Source of the DNA: Phytopythium helicoides
Taxonomy: Eukaryota > Oomycota > Peronosporomycetes > Pythiales > Pythiaceae
Direction of reading: 5' to 3'
NCBI GenBank assembly: GCA_024867545.1
Contig: JANFNE010000003.1
Span: 372,001-436,000 of the forward strand
Length of the DNA: 64,000 bases
The position numbers were made by a program, and so were the translations under genes. How positions within the stretch are numbered: the first letter of the stretch is position 1; every line of letters begins with the position of its first letter. Positions 52,129-61,164 of the stretch are shown here, one piece after another. A model generated the notes under the pieces. It did not search any database, was not told where the DNA came from, and saw nothing but the letters and a program-made list of their open reading frames with translations.

Positions 52129-53291
52129 TCAGCTCGACGGGAAGGTTAGCTCGCTGTCAACGGAATCGCGGCGCTCGCCATAGACGTAGTGGCCGACGAC
52201 ATATCCGATGATGCAGCACGCGAACAGCACGTAGTCGTAGGTCATCGACACAAGCATCAGCATGTACGCGATCAGGATCGTGAAGCCGTGCAGGAAGCAG
52301 TGGACGGCGTGCTGCTTGTCGTGCGACAGCGTGCGGAACCACGCCGGCGCGCACGTCTGCGACAGCGGCACGCTGGTCGCCGTGGAGCGCAGCAGCTGCG
52401 TGACCTCGCTCGCACTCGCTCCGTTAGCAAGCGCGCGCTTGAGGCTGCTCTCCCTGCGCAGCACGCGCCGCAGCTGCAGCAGGTACTCATTGAAGATGGC
52501 CGTTAGCGCAACCAGCAGGCAGCCGAACACGTAGCGCCAGCGCGAGTTAAGCACCCAGCCAGGGGAACCACAGCAGGATGCACGGCGACACGCCCTGCGT
52601 GAAGCCAAAGCCGTTCAGCATGGTCGTGCCCGGCCCCGTGCAGAATCCTTCGTCCTGGGGCGTCTCTCCTTCCACCGGCGCCGCGGCCGCGCTCTTGTCG
52701 TCACGGAACAGCATAATCTGGTCGTGCACCTGGTGCGCGTGGAACATGCTGCACGTGCGGATGGCCTGGTCGCCGTGCGCCGCGTGCACCGTGGGTCCGC
52801 CGGTGGCCGACGCCTCCATGCCACACACGGGGCACAGCACGCTCTCCCTGGCCTCCACGGCGTCGTTCGTGGCCTCCACAGCCATCGCATCGTCCTCGGA
52901 CACCACCTCTCCAAGCCCAAGTTGCTGTCAACCACGACGTCAGCTCGCTGTGGGACATCCATCAACCACGGAACGGGAGCGTCACCGGGTCCTTGAGGAA
53001 CTGCTGGAGCGTCTCGGCGCGCGCAAAGCGCAGGCGCTGGCCGTTCTTGAGCTGGAAGTTGAACGCGGAGCTCATGACCATCTCGCCCGACACGGGGTCG
53101 TCCTACAAGCAGCAGCAAGGGGGAGAAAGGCTCCGTCCGTCAGTCTTGGCGACCTCCTGAGGCCCACAGAGCAGCTACGAGAGCCGCACCGGCATGTCCA
53201 TGGAGCCCATGGCCGCCCCGTGCGCGCGCACGAGCCCAGCGACGAGCAGCAGCGCGCACAGAGCGGCGAGCAGCGCGCGCGAAGCCTGCAT
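52129..53291 (-). CDS. Ctr-family copper transporter with YHS-like metal-binding ectodomain; one-base indel
   Basis: Trimeric Cu(I) importer of the plasma or vacuolar membrane. Exons 53291-53190, 53102-52986 and 52924-52129, with introns of 87 and 61 bp. Signal peptide MQASRALLAALCALLLVAGL leads to a Met-rich start (GAAMGSMDMP). A YHS-like segment follows (DDPVSGEMVMSS, ending LQQFLKDP) and then a second Cys-rich one (LCPVCGMEASATGG with TCSMFHAHQVH). The Ctr core comes last: FCTGPGTTMLNGFGFTQ, TM1, TM2 with MLVSM (MxxxM) and TM3 with GYVVG (GxxxG). Near 52554-52556 one extra G in a GGG run throws the frame; without it the protein reads LLWFPWLVLNSRWRYVFGC. Exon 3 is one base longer than a multiple of three, as expected. 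Base-calling error or a very recent lesion. Confidence 0.82.
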
Positions 53292-53740
53292 TCTCAGCGT
53301 CGGATGGTGGCGGCTTGGCAGAGGATGTGCGAGTGAGCGATCTGAAGCGATTCAGTATAACCGAAGGGGTACGCGATTGCGTTTCAGACTGAGGTGTTGA
53401 CGTCACGGAATGGCGTCCTCGGCTTCGAGGGTAACCATGGGTCAGTTAGTTAACTGCGACTAGAGTAAATTACGGCTGCGTCATAGAAAAGCGTGCCACG
53501 GCGCTCACAAGATGGCCACCTAATGAGGACGTCGATCCCCATACAATCCTTCCTACTTCCCCAAGTGTAATCTGTTTTCACGGAAAGCAGCCAGAAGCGC
53601 TCTCTCTTGATCTCACTATACTCTCTCAACAATTGCACTTTCCACGCCATTATTGACTGGGCGTAAATTACCCCGTCGCCGCGTCGCCCAGCGTACCCCC
53701 CCCCCCTGATCCCATTCCCCCATTTGCCATCCTCGCCACG
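53292..53740. promoter_or_regulatory. Shared promoter region of two divergent Ctr genes
   Basis: About 450 bases between the two divergent starts, including a C-run near 53696-53706. The head-to-head arrangement suggests common control, for example by copper, but no known metal-response element was recognised. Confidence 0.35.
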
Positions 53741-54328
53741 ATGCCGCGCTTCTGTATGGGCGCGGGCGTCGCCATGGGCACGACGGGGCTCAAGTGGCCT
53801 GGCGGAAGCGCGGACGACGACTGCGCGCTGCTGTGGGCCGCGCCGCTGGGCGTGACGAGCGTCGTGCGCTCGGCCGCGGCCTGCGTGTGCGTCTTCTTGC
53901 TGGCGCTGCTGGCGCAGTTTTTGACGACGAGCAGCGGCGCGCGCGCGCAGGAGGCCAAGGAGCGCGCGCGGCGGCTGCTGGCGGACGCGGCGGCGCGGAT
54001 GGAGCAGGGCGCGGTCGTGTACACGGCCACGCGCCAGCAGAAGGAGAGCAAGCTGCGCGCGTGCTCGTCGCCCGAAGGGGAGTGCCACCACGCAATGGAG
54101 AAGAAGAGCGGGGCGTTGGTGATCGGCAAGGTCAGCAACGCGGAGCACCTGGCCGACAGCGTGCTGCACGGGCTGCGCATCCTCGTGGCCTACCTGCTCA
54201 TGCTCGCGGCCATGACGTACGACGTGGCGCTGCTCGCCAGCATCGTCGCGGGCTTCTCGGCCGGCTTCTACTGGTTCTCGAACGACACGGCCAAGGTACC
54301 GACCTCGGCCGACCCATGCTGCTCTTAG
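53741..54328 (+). CDS. Ctr-family copper transporter, short form
   Basis: A 195-residue intronless Ctr protein beginning MPRFCMGAGVAMGTTGLKW, which aligns with the FCTGPGTTMLNGFG segment in the middle of the divergent neighbour. This copy therefore lacks the signal peptide and both YHS-like domains. Seen: TM1 (SAAACVCVFLLALLAQFL), a cytosolic loop rich in basic and alanine residues with a Cys/His patch (CSSPEGECHHAMEKK), TM2 LRILVAYLLMLAAMTYD with MLAAM (MxxxM) and TM3 with GFSAG (GxxxG). These are the diagnostic pore and packing motifs. It ends DPCCS, a Cys pair that could pass copper to a chaperone. Very GC-rich, so overlapping frames exist on both strands. Confidence 0.85.
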   Translation: MPRFCMGAGVAMGTTGLKWPGGSADDDCALLWAAPLGVTSVVRSAAACVCVFLLALLAQFLTTSSGARAQEAKERARRLLADAAARMEQGAVVYTATRQQKESKLRACSSPEGECHHAMEKKSGALVIGKVSNAEHLADSVLHGLRILVAYLLMLAAMTYDVALLASIVAGFSAGFYWFSNDTAKVPTSADPCCS

Positions 54329-54414
54329 ACGGCCCCCTGCTGCACGCTATCGTATGTATTCGCTCGGATAATTTACTCGCGACGGAATTGAATCGCCAGC
54401 CAACGTTTTGCTCG

Positions 54415-54901
54415 CCTACCGTCAGTTCTCATCTTCCGTCAGCCATGGAGACGACAGCGTCGAGCTCGACAAGCCTGTCATCCTAGCTTGCCACAGGATC
54501 GATTCAACGCTGCCATCCAGCCAAGTCGTCCAGTTTCCTAGCGAGGATGAGCACTTTCTGGCGGAATTGAAACGTGCGTGGCAGCCGTCGGGCTCGGCAA
54601 GGAGAAAGAGCTCGTGATAAACCCCACCTATCGATCCGCTCGCTGGTTCACACACAACCTCTCCGAGATCGCGATCCTCAGCGAAATTCCCGAGCTACTC
54701 TCTCCGAATGCTCCCAACATCCGCTCGCATCTGTACAATCTCAACTACAAGCAAGGAGAGTTCTTCAAGGTGCCCTTCTTTGAGTTCGAGCAAAAGCACG
54801 TCAAGACGGAAGCCTTCAAGACAAGCAATCTTCAAGTCATCAAGCGTGTTTCCCCGATATCTCTCTGGGAGCTCACAAGTAGGCTAACACCAAGTTGGTG
54901 A
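54415..54901 (+). pseudogene. Truncated, frameshifted 2OG-Fe(II) oxygenase copy
   Basis: Upstream partial duplicate of the gene at 55007. Corresponding pieces are HGDDSVELDKPVI (versus CGGSIELDRPIR) and FPSEDEHFLAELKRA. After a one-base shift near 54585-54595 come KEKELVINPTYRSARW, SEIAILSEIPELLSPNAPNI and RSHLYNLNYKQGEFFKV. Similarity stops just where the neighbour has the iron-binding HxD motif; 30-40 unrelated residues and a stop follow. Even with the shift repaired it would lack every iron and 2-oxoglutarate ligand, so it is not a working enzyme. Confidence 0.8.
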
Positions 54902-55006
54902 ATGCGTGGAGAAAGGTAAATGGAGCAGCAGTTCTCGTTTTCCCTCGAAACAACCAGGTTCGCACCTGGTCTTCTAGAGTGGCTCCTTGCTGCCTGATAC
55001 TTTGCG

Positions 55007-56257
55007 ATGTCGCCAACCGAGAAGAAGATGCGATCTCTGCTCAGCGAACTCAAGGAGCTCGGAGCTCACCAGACGGAGACCCTATTTGCTTGTGGTGGCA
55101 GCATCGAGCTCGATCGACCCATTCGACTTCATTATTCCCCTCGCGAAGGATCGGAACTCCAAGAAGGAACAGTTGTGTTTCCGCCGAGAGATACAGAGAA
55201 GTCACTTTCAGCCTTGATCGAAGCATGTGATCCTGGAGGGTTTGGCCGAGGACACGAGCTAGTAATGGACAAGGAGTACCGGTCGGCATCAGAGATGTCC
55301 GAAGACCGCATGCTAACCAGTTTCAGCTTGCCCGAGACGGCCATCATGAGCGAGATCCAGAGCCTTCTCGCACCGAACGCATCGGTTGTTCGCGCTCGCC
55401 TGTACAAGCTGAACGTCTACGAAACGGGCGGGCTCTTCAAAGCGCATGTGGACACGCCTCGCAGCTCCAATATGTTTGGCACGCTAGTTGTTTGTATGCC
55501 AACTAGCTTCACGGGTGGAGACTTCGTGGTTGAGCACAAAGGGCAGAAGCAGACGTTTGCGTGGAGCCATGCGAATCCACCAAGCGAAGCAAAGGACGGC
55601 GTCCAGCAAGCATCTCCTGCAACACTTCAGTGGTGCGCATTTTACTCAGACTGCCAGCATGAAGTGCTCCAAGTGACGAGCGGATACCGCGTTACGCTAA
55701 CGTATTTGCTAGAGAACGATGAAAGCGGCTCGGGCACAGCTTTGGATGGGATCAGGAACAACCCTTTTGTCGTCAAACTGGATGAGTTGATCAAGGAGTC
55801 CAAACTTGATAAGGGAGGTCGTGTACTGGGCTTTGCTTTGGAGCACAAGTACGTCGTCGATGGGACTGGCACTGTCCCAATGCTCAAAGGATTTGATCGG
55901 TTCGTGCAATCGGCGCTTGATGCTCTCAAACTCAAGTACAGGTTTGCACCAGTTTTTCTCGCTTCGAAGAGAAGCTATGGTCCACTGCCGGATCGTATTC
56001 TTGGTCGCCCGAGTGGGAGCTCTGATAATACCGAAGCGTATGTTGGAAATTGGCGCACTTTAGTTGCTGGGGCGGGTGACTGCTTTTACGGAGAAGAATC
56101 CAATTTTGAGGAGAGCGTTCTCGATGCGAGCGAAGAAGAGGTACAGTGGATTGTGCCTCCGACTTCGATGCAGTACATGCTTCACAGCGTCCAGTACGGA
56201 AATGAACCGTTGGGCTATGAGTACTACGCTACCGCAGCTTTCCTCGTGTCGGTATGA
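55007..56257 (+). CDS. 2-oxoglutarate/Fe(II)-dependent oxygenase, prolyl 4-hydroxylase-like
   Basis: A 416-residue intronless protein. The start MSPTEKKMRSLLSELKELGA precedes a short helical N-terminus. The oxygenase fold spans roughly residues 120-235: LYKLNVYETGGLFKAHVDTP contains the HxD iron ligands. FGTLVVCMPTSFTGGDFVVE and CQHEVLQVTSGYRVTLTYLL follow, the latter carrying the distal His and the Arg that binds 2-oxoglutarate. The motif order is that of prolyl 4-hydroxylase-type enzymes. The C-terminal 180 residues have no known domain. The hydroxylated substrate is unknown. No signal peptide is visible, so it is probably cytosolic or nuclear. A broken partial copy sits directly upstream in the same orientation. 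Confidence 0.82.
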   Translation: MSPTEKKMRSLLSELKELGAHQTETLFACGGSIELDRPIRLHYSPREGSELQEGTVVFPPRDTEKSLSALIEACDPGGFGRGHELVMDKEYRSASEMSEDRMLTSFSLPETAIMSEIQSLLAPNASVVRARLYKLNVYETGGLFKAHVDTPRSSNMFGTLVVCMPTSFTGGDFVVEHKGQKQTFAWSHANPPSEAKDGVQQASPATLQWCAFYSDCQHEVLQVTSGYRVTLTYLLENDESGSGTALDGIRNNPFVVKLDELIKESKLDKGGRVLGFALEHKYVVDGTGTVPMLKGFDRFVQSALDALKLKYRFAPVFLASKRSYGPLPDRILGRPSGSSDNTEAYVGNWRTLVAGAGDCFYGEESNFEESVLDASEEEVQWIVPPTSMQYMLHSVQYGNEPLGYEYYATAAFLVSV

Positions 56258-56399
56258 GGAAGTACCGAACAGCAACTTCGTGTTCACCAACCGCTGCATA
56301 GTTTTCTCCTTGGACAACAACTCCTAAGCAAACACGACTTCAGACGTCTAGTGGTCTCGATGAACAGGAACTCGATAATGAAAAGGTAGTTGCTTATTG

Positions 56400-56555
56400 C
56401 AAGCACGAATTCCTCAAACCGGTGCGACTAGTATGCTCATGTCTGGAGGCCTGCAACTGAGACCACCTTGGAGCCCGTGCATGTGAACGTGTACTTGACA
56501 CCATTAGTGTGGATGTACAACTGTTGAGTTTTTGGAGACAGTCGTCACAAGATGT
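56400..56555 (-). pseudogene. Relic of a third 5'-nucleotidase gene
   Basis: On the minus strand CLQKLN, then after a shift LYIHTNGVKYTFTCTGSKVV and SVAGLQT before a stop match the segment FQNLNGFYVHTSGVKYTFTC found in both neighbouring 5'-nucleotidases. After two stops, FEEFVLA resembles DEFVLALSNY. Only this small internal piece is recognisable; the rest of 56258-56914 shows nothing else. Confidence 0.7.
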
Positions 56556-56914
56556 CAGAGCTAGGACTACAAGCGCAAACACCAGCCTGTGTCTCAATTC
56601 GAAAATGTTCGCTTTAGCTTGGAGCTTACATCAAACCTTCATTCGATAAATCATCAACGAAAGGGATCGCACACAGAGGTTGTTTGGGAACTTTGGCAGT
56701 GCGTCAGCATCTGTCTGCGCTAGGTGGTCAGCGTGCATCTGTTGATGGATGTGCAAGTATCCACCGGTGATCAATTTGAGCCGTTCAAGTACATGTTTGG
56801 ATTGCTCTCAAGGCGTCAAGACGAGCATTGCATCGTTCCACCACGACCACAGCACAGCCAACTCATTGACATCAGAATCACTGCCGCTATATCCATTCTC
56901 GGCGTAAACAATAT

Positions 56915-58492
56915 TTAGGCAAACACGACCTCGGAATGGCCGGTGGCGTTGACACAGAGCACCTGACCGGGCTGGGACAGCACGTACTGCTGCAGAGCCA
57001 GATCGATTCGCTCGGCTTCAGCCTCAGTCACAATGACTTCGGCCGTCGCACCAGTTGTTGCGAGGAACTCAATCGAGTAGATGTAGTTGCTGAGAGCGAC
57101 AACAAACTCCTCGTTGTCTGCGACCGTCCCGTTGCGGGTTGGGTGCTCATGCCACTCAAGGTTCGTAACCGAGCCGACACCTGAGCCTGTGCACGTGAAA
57201 GTATACTTGACTCCAGCGGGGTGAACGTAGAAGCCGTTGAGGTTCTGAAACCCAGCACCGCAGCTCGCACGCATCTCGTGCTCGATGAAGAGCTTGAGTG
57301 ACTTGCCGTTCGTTGAGATCGTCATAAGCGTGTTGCCGAACGGTGACCAAGCGATAATCTCACCAAAGGTGAGATCCCCAGCTTTCAAAATCGTGTCTGT
57401 ACGAATTCCGCCACCGTTCATCAAGGCAATGTCGGCCGATCCGTTACCGTAGAACTCGAGCATGGCGTTCGCAAAGATGGCTCCGGCAGCGCAGTCCTTC
57501 GCACGCACTACGGTGGTCCGCAGGTCGAGATCCTGGCAAAGCGTCCCGACAACCTGTTGCTCGATCACCTGCATTTGAGCATTGTAGCCTTCGATAATGG
57601 CGTCCAGGGCCGGGTCCGACTCCAAGTCTTCAGTGATCGGCACGAGCGAATGAGTCATGGAGGACGTACGCGCTGTGCTTCCAGAAGCAGCGTAGTACTC
57701 GATGTGCGAACGCCAGATCGTGCGGAAGTCAAGGTCAGCCTTCAGGTACGGGGTGCCGAATGTAGTCTGCATCATTGCAGTGTGGTCATGTCCACCGATA
57801 ATAAGGTCGATACCGCCGACGTCCTGCGACAGAACGTTATCGTCCGCAAAGTCTTGGTGAGTGAGTGCGATGATGAAGTCCACACCCTGAGCTTTGAGAG
57901 CGGCCACCTCGACCTTGGCCGCATCGATGGGATCGGTCCAGAACAGACCCTTGCTCGGATCCTTCATGTCGTACATGACGCCGAAAAAACCAATTGTGAT
58001 CGTGCCGAACACGGGATCGCTCAGTGTCTTGATTGCGTTCGGCTTGGTTCCACGAAGAAGCTCACCGGTGGCCAGCTCGTAGCAGTTGGCGTTGAGCCAC
58101 GGGAAGTTGGACGCTTGCGAGACGTTCAGGAAGCGGTCCACGCCAAAGTCGAACTCGTGGTTGCCCAAGCTCGCAAAGTCCACGTCGAGCGCATTGTGCG
58201 CCTCCACCATGTGCATGCCATAGAACTGGGACGACCACAGCGATGGGCTCATGGTGTCACCAGCGAACAGCACGAGGCTATTGGGGTTGGCTGCTCGCAT
58301 CTCGCGAACAATTGGGACAACACGTGACGGACCGCCGAGGTTGAGACCATTGACGGAGTCCTGCAGCATCTCGTAGACATCGTTGTACGCCAGGATATCG
58401 ATCGTTGCCGTGGCGTTGCGGATGGCCGAGACCGTCGCGGCCGGAAGAATCAGCGCCTGAGCAAAGAGTGCGAGCGCGTTTCGGACGTTCAT
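56915..58492 (-). CDS. Secreted 5'-nucleotidase (metallophosphatase), copy 1
   Basis: A 525-residue secreted dinuclear metallophosphatase that removes phosphate from extracellular nucleotides. Start MNVRNALALFAQALILPAAT at 58492 gives a signal peptide; the open frame upstream to 58690 has none. Seen: IDILAYNDVYEMLQ (an Asn-Asp variant of the DxHG metal site), LFAGDTMSPSLWSSQFYG, SLGNHEFDFG, FIIALTHQDFADD and DLIIGGHDHTAMM in the catalytic domain. The C-terminal 5'-nucleotidase domain has NGGGIRTDTI, GEIIAWSPFGNTLMTI and FQNLNGFYVHPAGVKYTFTC. The first metal motif lacks the usual His, which deserves attention. The tandem paralogue lies at 59536. No GPI signal is evident, so probably soluble. 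Nucleotide scavenging or removal of plant eATP signals is inference. Confidence 0.92.
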   Translation of the reverse strand: MNVRNALALFAQALILPAATVSAIRNATATIDILAYNDVYEMLQDSVNGLNLGGPSRVVPIVREMRAANPNSLVLFAGDTMSPSLWSSQFYGMHMVEAHNALDVDFASLGNHEFDFGVDRFLNVSQASNFPWLNANCYELATGELLRGTKPNAIKTLSDPVFGTITIGFFGVMYDMKDPSKGLFWTDPIDAAKVEVAALKAQGVDFIIALTHQDFADDNVLSQDVGGIDLIIGGHDHTAMMQTTFGTPYLKADLDFRTIWRSHIEYYAASGSTARTSSMTHSLVPITEDLESDPALDAIIEGYNAQMQVIEQQVVGTLCQDLDLRTTVVRAKDCAAGAIFANAMLEFYGNGSADIALMNGGGIRTDTILKAGDLTFGEIIAWSPFGNTLMTISTNGKSLKLFIEHEMRASCGAGFQNLNGFYVHPAGVKYTFTCTGSGVGSVTNLEWHEHPTRNGTVADNEEFVVALSNYIYSIEFLATTGATAEVIVTEAEAERIDLALQQYVLSQPGQVLCVNATGHSEVVFA

Positions 58493-58530
58493 CGCTGTCG
58501 ACTTGGAAATTGATGTGATCGATCGAGAGA

Positions 58531-58544
58531 CGATTCCGAAGTGA
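58531..58544 (-). promoter_or_regulatory. Initiator-like element of 5'-nucleotidase copy 1
   Basis: The minus strand reads TCACTTCGGAATCG, close to the TCAYTYY core. It lies 39 bases upstream of the ATG and is related to the element before copy 2. Confidence 0.4.
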
Positions 58545-59535
58545 GAGCAGGACGCGCACCAACAGAACGAGCGAGCGAGCGCGGGGCTAGAAACGCCGGT
58601 CTCAAATCCGGCTGCACAGGTTGTCACAGTCAGATCACCGTCAGTAGCGTAGTTAGTCAATGACACTACATATCGAAATGAGGGAATCATGGATTATATT
58701 AAATGGATTGTATGTGTTATAGAATGATAAGTTAGTTTAAAGAAATCATATCTAGAAGTACATGTAGTATAGAGGGCTCGAAGCGAAAGATTTGATTCTT
58801 CAACGAACGTGTGGGTTATCGTATCGCCTGAACGCATTAATCCTCATCTGATCCTGCGGGATGGGTTTCTAGACGGTTTGCTGTGCGGGCACCATTCATT
58901 GGTAAGCAACCAGTTGGGATGCGCGGATGCTGCATGATCGTCGATGGCTGGCATGTACTCCCGAGAGCTGTCCACATGATGCGTGATGCAGCTAGACTCG
59001 AGGCGAAGATTTCAAGACAAAGATCTCGAGGCTTCCGAGAAGAACTTCTTTCGTTTGCACTGCTGCCAATCTCGACCATGAAGGGAGCGCCGCGTGTGAT
59101 CTAGGTGGGCTCACTCAAAACAACCTTGGCGTTTTTGCCATTCTGCCGTTCGATTTTGAAACTGTGAGGAGTTTCCCTCAAGTCTTGAAGGTGGGAGCGG
59201 GAAGTCGGTTTGCTGCCAACGCGATGCACAACGCGTGAATGCGAGCACAACGAAGAGACCCAGAGGTGAATGCAGCGCAAGCAGTTGCAGCTGATGCATT
59301 TCACCGACTGTTGCACTTCGGAAACGGAAGCATTGCGATGGACGTCACAAGTTATACGTCATCATTTTTGAGGCCAATCCATTCGCAGAGGTATACCTAG
59401 TTGAAGTCGCAAGATCCTTGAACAGCTACTTCAACGTCAACGCGGTCAAGTTCCCCAAACGCAACATGAAAAACAGCATGTTGAACGGCAGCTACACGCC
59501 TCAAGTTTATTTCCACGTCACTCATTTACTGCAGA
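58545..59535. other. Intergenic between the two 5'-nucleotidases
   Basis: About 1 kb. It has an AT-rich part (58680-58760) and a 73-residue plus-strand frame at 58883-59104 (MRAPFIGKQPVGMRGCCMIV) that I cannot assign. Near 59400-59490 a short open piece reads SLNSYFNVNAVKFPKRNMKN, possibly a fragment of an old gene. No intact gene is seen. Confidence 0.45.
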
Positions 59536-61104
59536 TTATGCGAAAACGACTTCCGAGCTGCCCGTAGCGTTCTGGCACAGCACCTGGCCGGGCTGGGACA
59601 GCACGTACTCCTGCAGAGCGAGGTCCACGCGCTCGGCCTCGGCCTCGCTCACGATCACCTCGGAGGTGACACCGGTCGTCGCGAGGAACTCGCTGGTGTA
59701 CAGGTAGTTGCTCAGCGCGAGAACGAACTCGTCATCGCTCGCGACCGTGCCGTTGCGGGTCGGGTGCTCGTACCACTCGAGGCTCGTGACCGAGCCGACA
59801 CCCGAGCCCGTGCACGTGAAGGTGTACTTGACGCCCGAGGTGTGCACGTAGAAGCCGTTGAGGTTCTGGAACCCGTCGCCACAGCTGGCGAGCATCTCGT
59901 GCTCGATGAAGAGTTTGAGCGACGCGCCGTTGGTCGTGATGGTCATGAGCGTGTTGCCGAACGGCGACCACGCAATGATCTCGCCGAGCGTCAGGTTGCC
60001 CGCAGGCACGATCGTGTTAGTTCGGATGCCACCGCCGTTCATCACAGCCACGTCGGCTGAGCCCTCGCCGTAGAACTGGAGGCACGCGTCAGTGAAGACG
60101 TGGCCGATGGCACAGTCCTTGGCGCGGACGACCTGGGTCGTCAGGTCCATCGGCTGGCACATGCTACCGACGACCTGCTGCTCAATCAGCGACATCTGCG
60201 AGTCAAACTCGTCGATGATGGCGTCGAGCGCCGAGTCGGTCGGCAGGTCCTCGGTAATGGGGATCAGCGAGTGGGTCATGGAGGACGTGCGCACGTCGCT
60301 TCCAGAAGCGGCGAAGTAGTTGATGCGCGAGCGCCAGATCGTGCGGAAGTCGAGGTCGGCCTTGATGTACGGCGCACCGAACGTCGTCTGGAGCATGGCG
60401 GTGTGGTCGTGGCCGGCGACAATGAGGTCGATGCCGTCGACATCCTGCGATAGCGTGTTGTCGTCCGCAAAGTCTTGGTGCGTGAGTGCGATGATGAAGT
60501 CCACACCCTGCGCCTCAAGAGCAGCGACCTGGACCTTGGCAGCCTCAATCGGGTCTTCCCAGTAGAGGCCCTTGCTCGAGTCCTTCATGTCGTACATAAC
60601 ACCGAAGAAGCCGATCGTGATCGTGCCGAACTCGGGATCGCTCAGCGTCTTGATAGCGTTTGGCTGAGTACCACGAAGCAGCGCACCGGTGGCCAGCTCG
60701 TAGCAGTTGGCGTTGAGCCACGGGAAGTTGGAGGCAGCAGAGACGTTCAGGAATCGGTCCACGCCAAAGTCGAACTCGTGGTTGCCGAGGCAGGCGAAGT
60801 CGACCTCAAGCGCGTTGTGTGCCTCCACCATCTGCATGCCGTAGAACTGGGACGACCACAGCGATGGGCTCATGGTGTCACCAGCGAACAGCACAAGACT
60901 GTTGGGGTTGGCTGCACGCATCTCCTGCATGATCGGCACCACTCGCGACGGACCGCCGAGGTTGAGACCATTGACGGAGTCCTGCAGCATCTCGTAGACA
61001 TCGTTGTACGCCAGGATATCGATCGTTGCCGTGACGTTGCGGATGGCCGAGACCGTCGCAGCCGGAAGAACCAGCGCCTGAATGATGAGCGCCAGCACCT
61101 TCAT
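59536..61104 (-). CDS. Secreted 5'-nucleotidase (metallophosphatase), copy 2
   Basis: A 522-residue tandem paralogue of the gene at 56915, with the same domain order. Start MKVLALIIQALVLPAATVSA is a signal peptide directly at the ATG. Seen: IDILAYNDVYEMLQ, FAGDTMSPSLWSSQFYG, CLGNHEFDFG, DFADDNTLSQDVDGI, VAGHDHTAML, NGGGIRTNTIV, GEIIAWSPFGNTLMT and FQNLNGFYVHTSGVKYTFTC. Residues 20-100 are almost identical to copy 1 while later parts differ at many sites, including MCQPMDLTTQ versus LCQDLDLRTT. Codon use is more GC-rich at third positions than in copy 1. Both have NDV in place of the usual DxHG. Together with the relic at 56400 the family expanded locally on the same strand. Confidence 0.93.
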   Translation of the reverse strand: MKVLALIIQALVLPAATVSAIRNVTATIDILAYNDVYEMLQDSVNGLNLGGPSRVVPIMQEMRAANPNSLVLFAGDTMSPSLWSSQFYGMQMVEAHNALEVDFACLGNHEFDFGVDRFLNVSAASNFPWLNANCYELATGALLRGTQPNAIKTLSDPEFGTITIGFFGVMYDMKDSSKGLYWEDPIEAAKVQVAALEAQGVDFIIALTHQDFADDNTLSQDVDGIDLIVAGHDHTAMLQTTFGAPYIKADLDFRTIWRSRINYFAASGSDVRTSSMTHSLIPITEDLPTDSALDAIIDEFDSQMSLIEQQVVGSMCQPMDLTTQVVRAKDCAIGHVFTDACLQFYGEGSADVAVMNGGGIRTNTIVPAGNLTLGEIIAWSPFGNTLMTITTNGASLKLFIEHEMLASCGDGFQNLNGFYVHTSGVKYTFTCTGSGVGSVTSLEWYEHPTRNGTVASDDEFVLALSNYLYTSEFLATTGVTSEVIVSEAEAERVDLALQEYVLSQPGQVLCQNATGSSEVVFA

Positions 61105-61150
61105 GATTGTCTATCGCTGCGACTTGAAGGCAATGTGAAGTCCCGCGAGC

Positions 61151-61164
61151 AGATTCGAAAGTGA
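61151..61164 (-). promoter_or_regulatory. Initiator-like element of 5'-nucleotidase copy 2
   Basis: The minus strand reads TCACTTTCGAATCT, 47 bases upstream of the ATG, matching the initiator core and similar to the copy 1 element. Confidence 0.45.

Noticed and set aside
59764..60565. Plus-strand frames opposite 5'-nucleotidase copy 2
   Set aside because: Antisense shadows; similar shadows occur opposite copy 1 because the two genes are paralogous, which mimics conservation.
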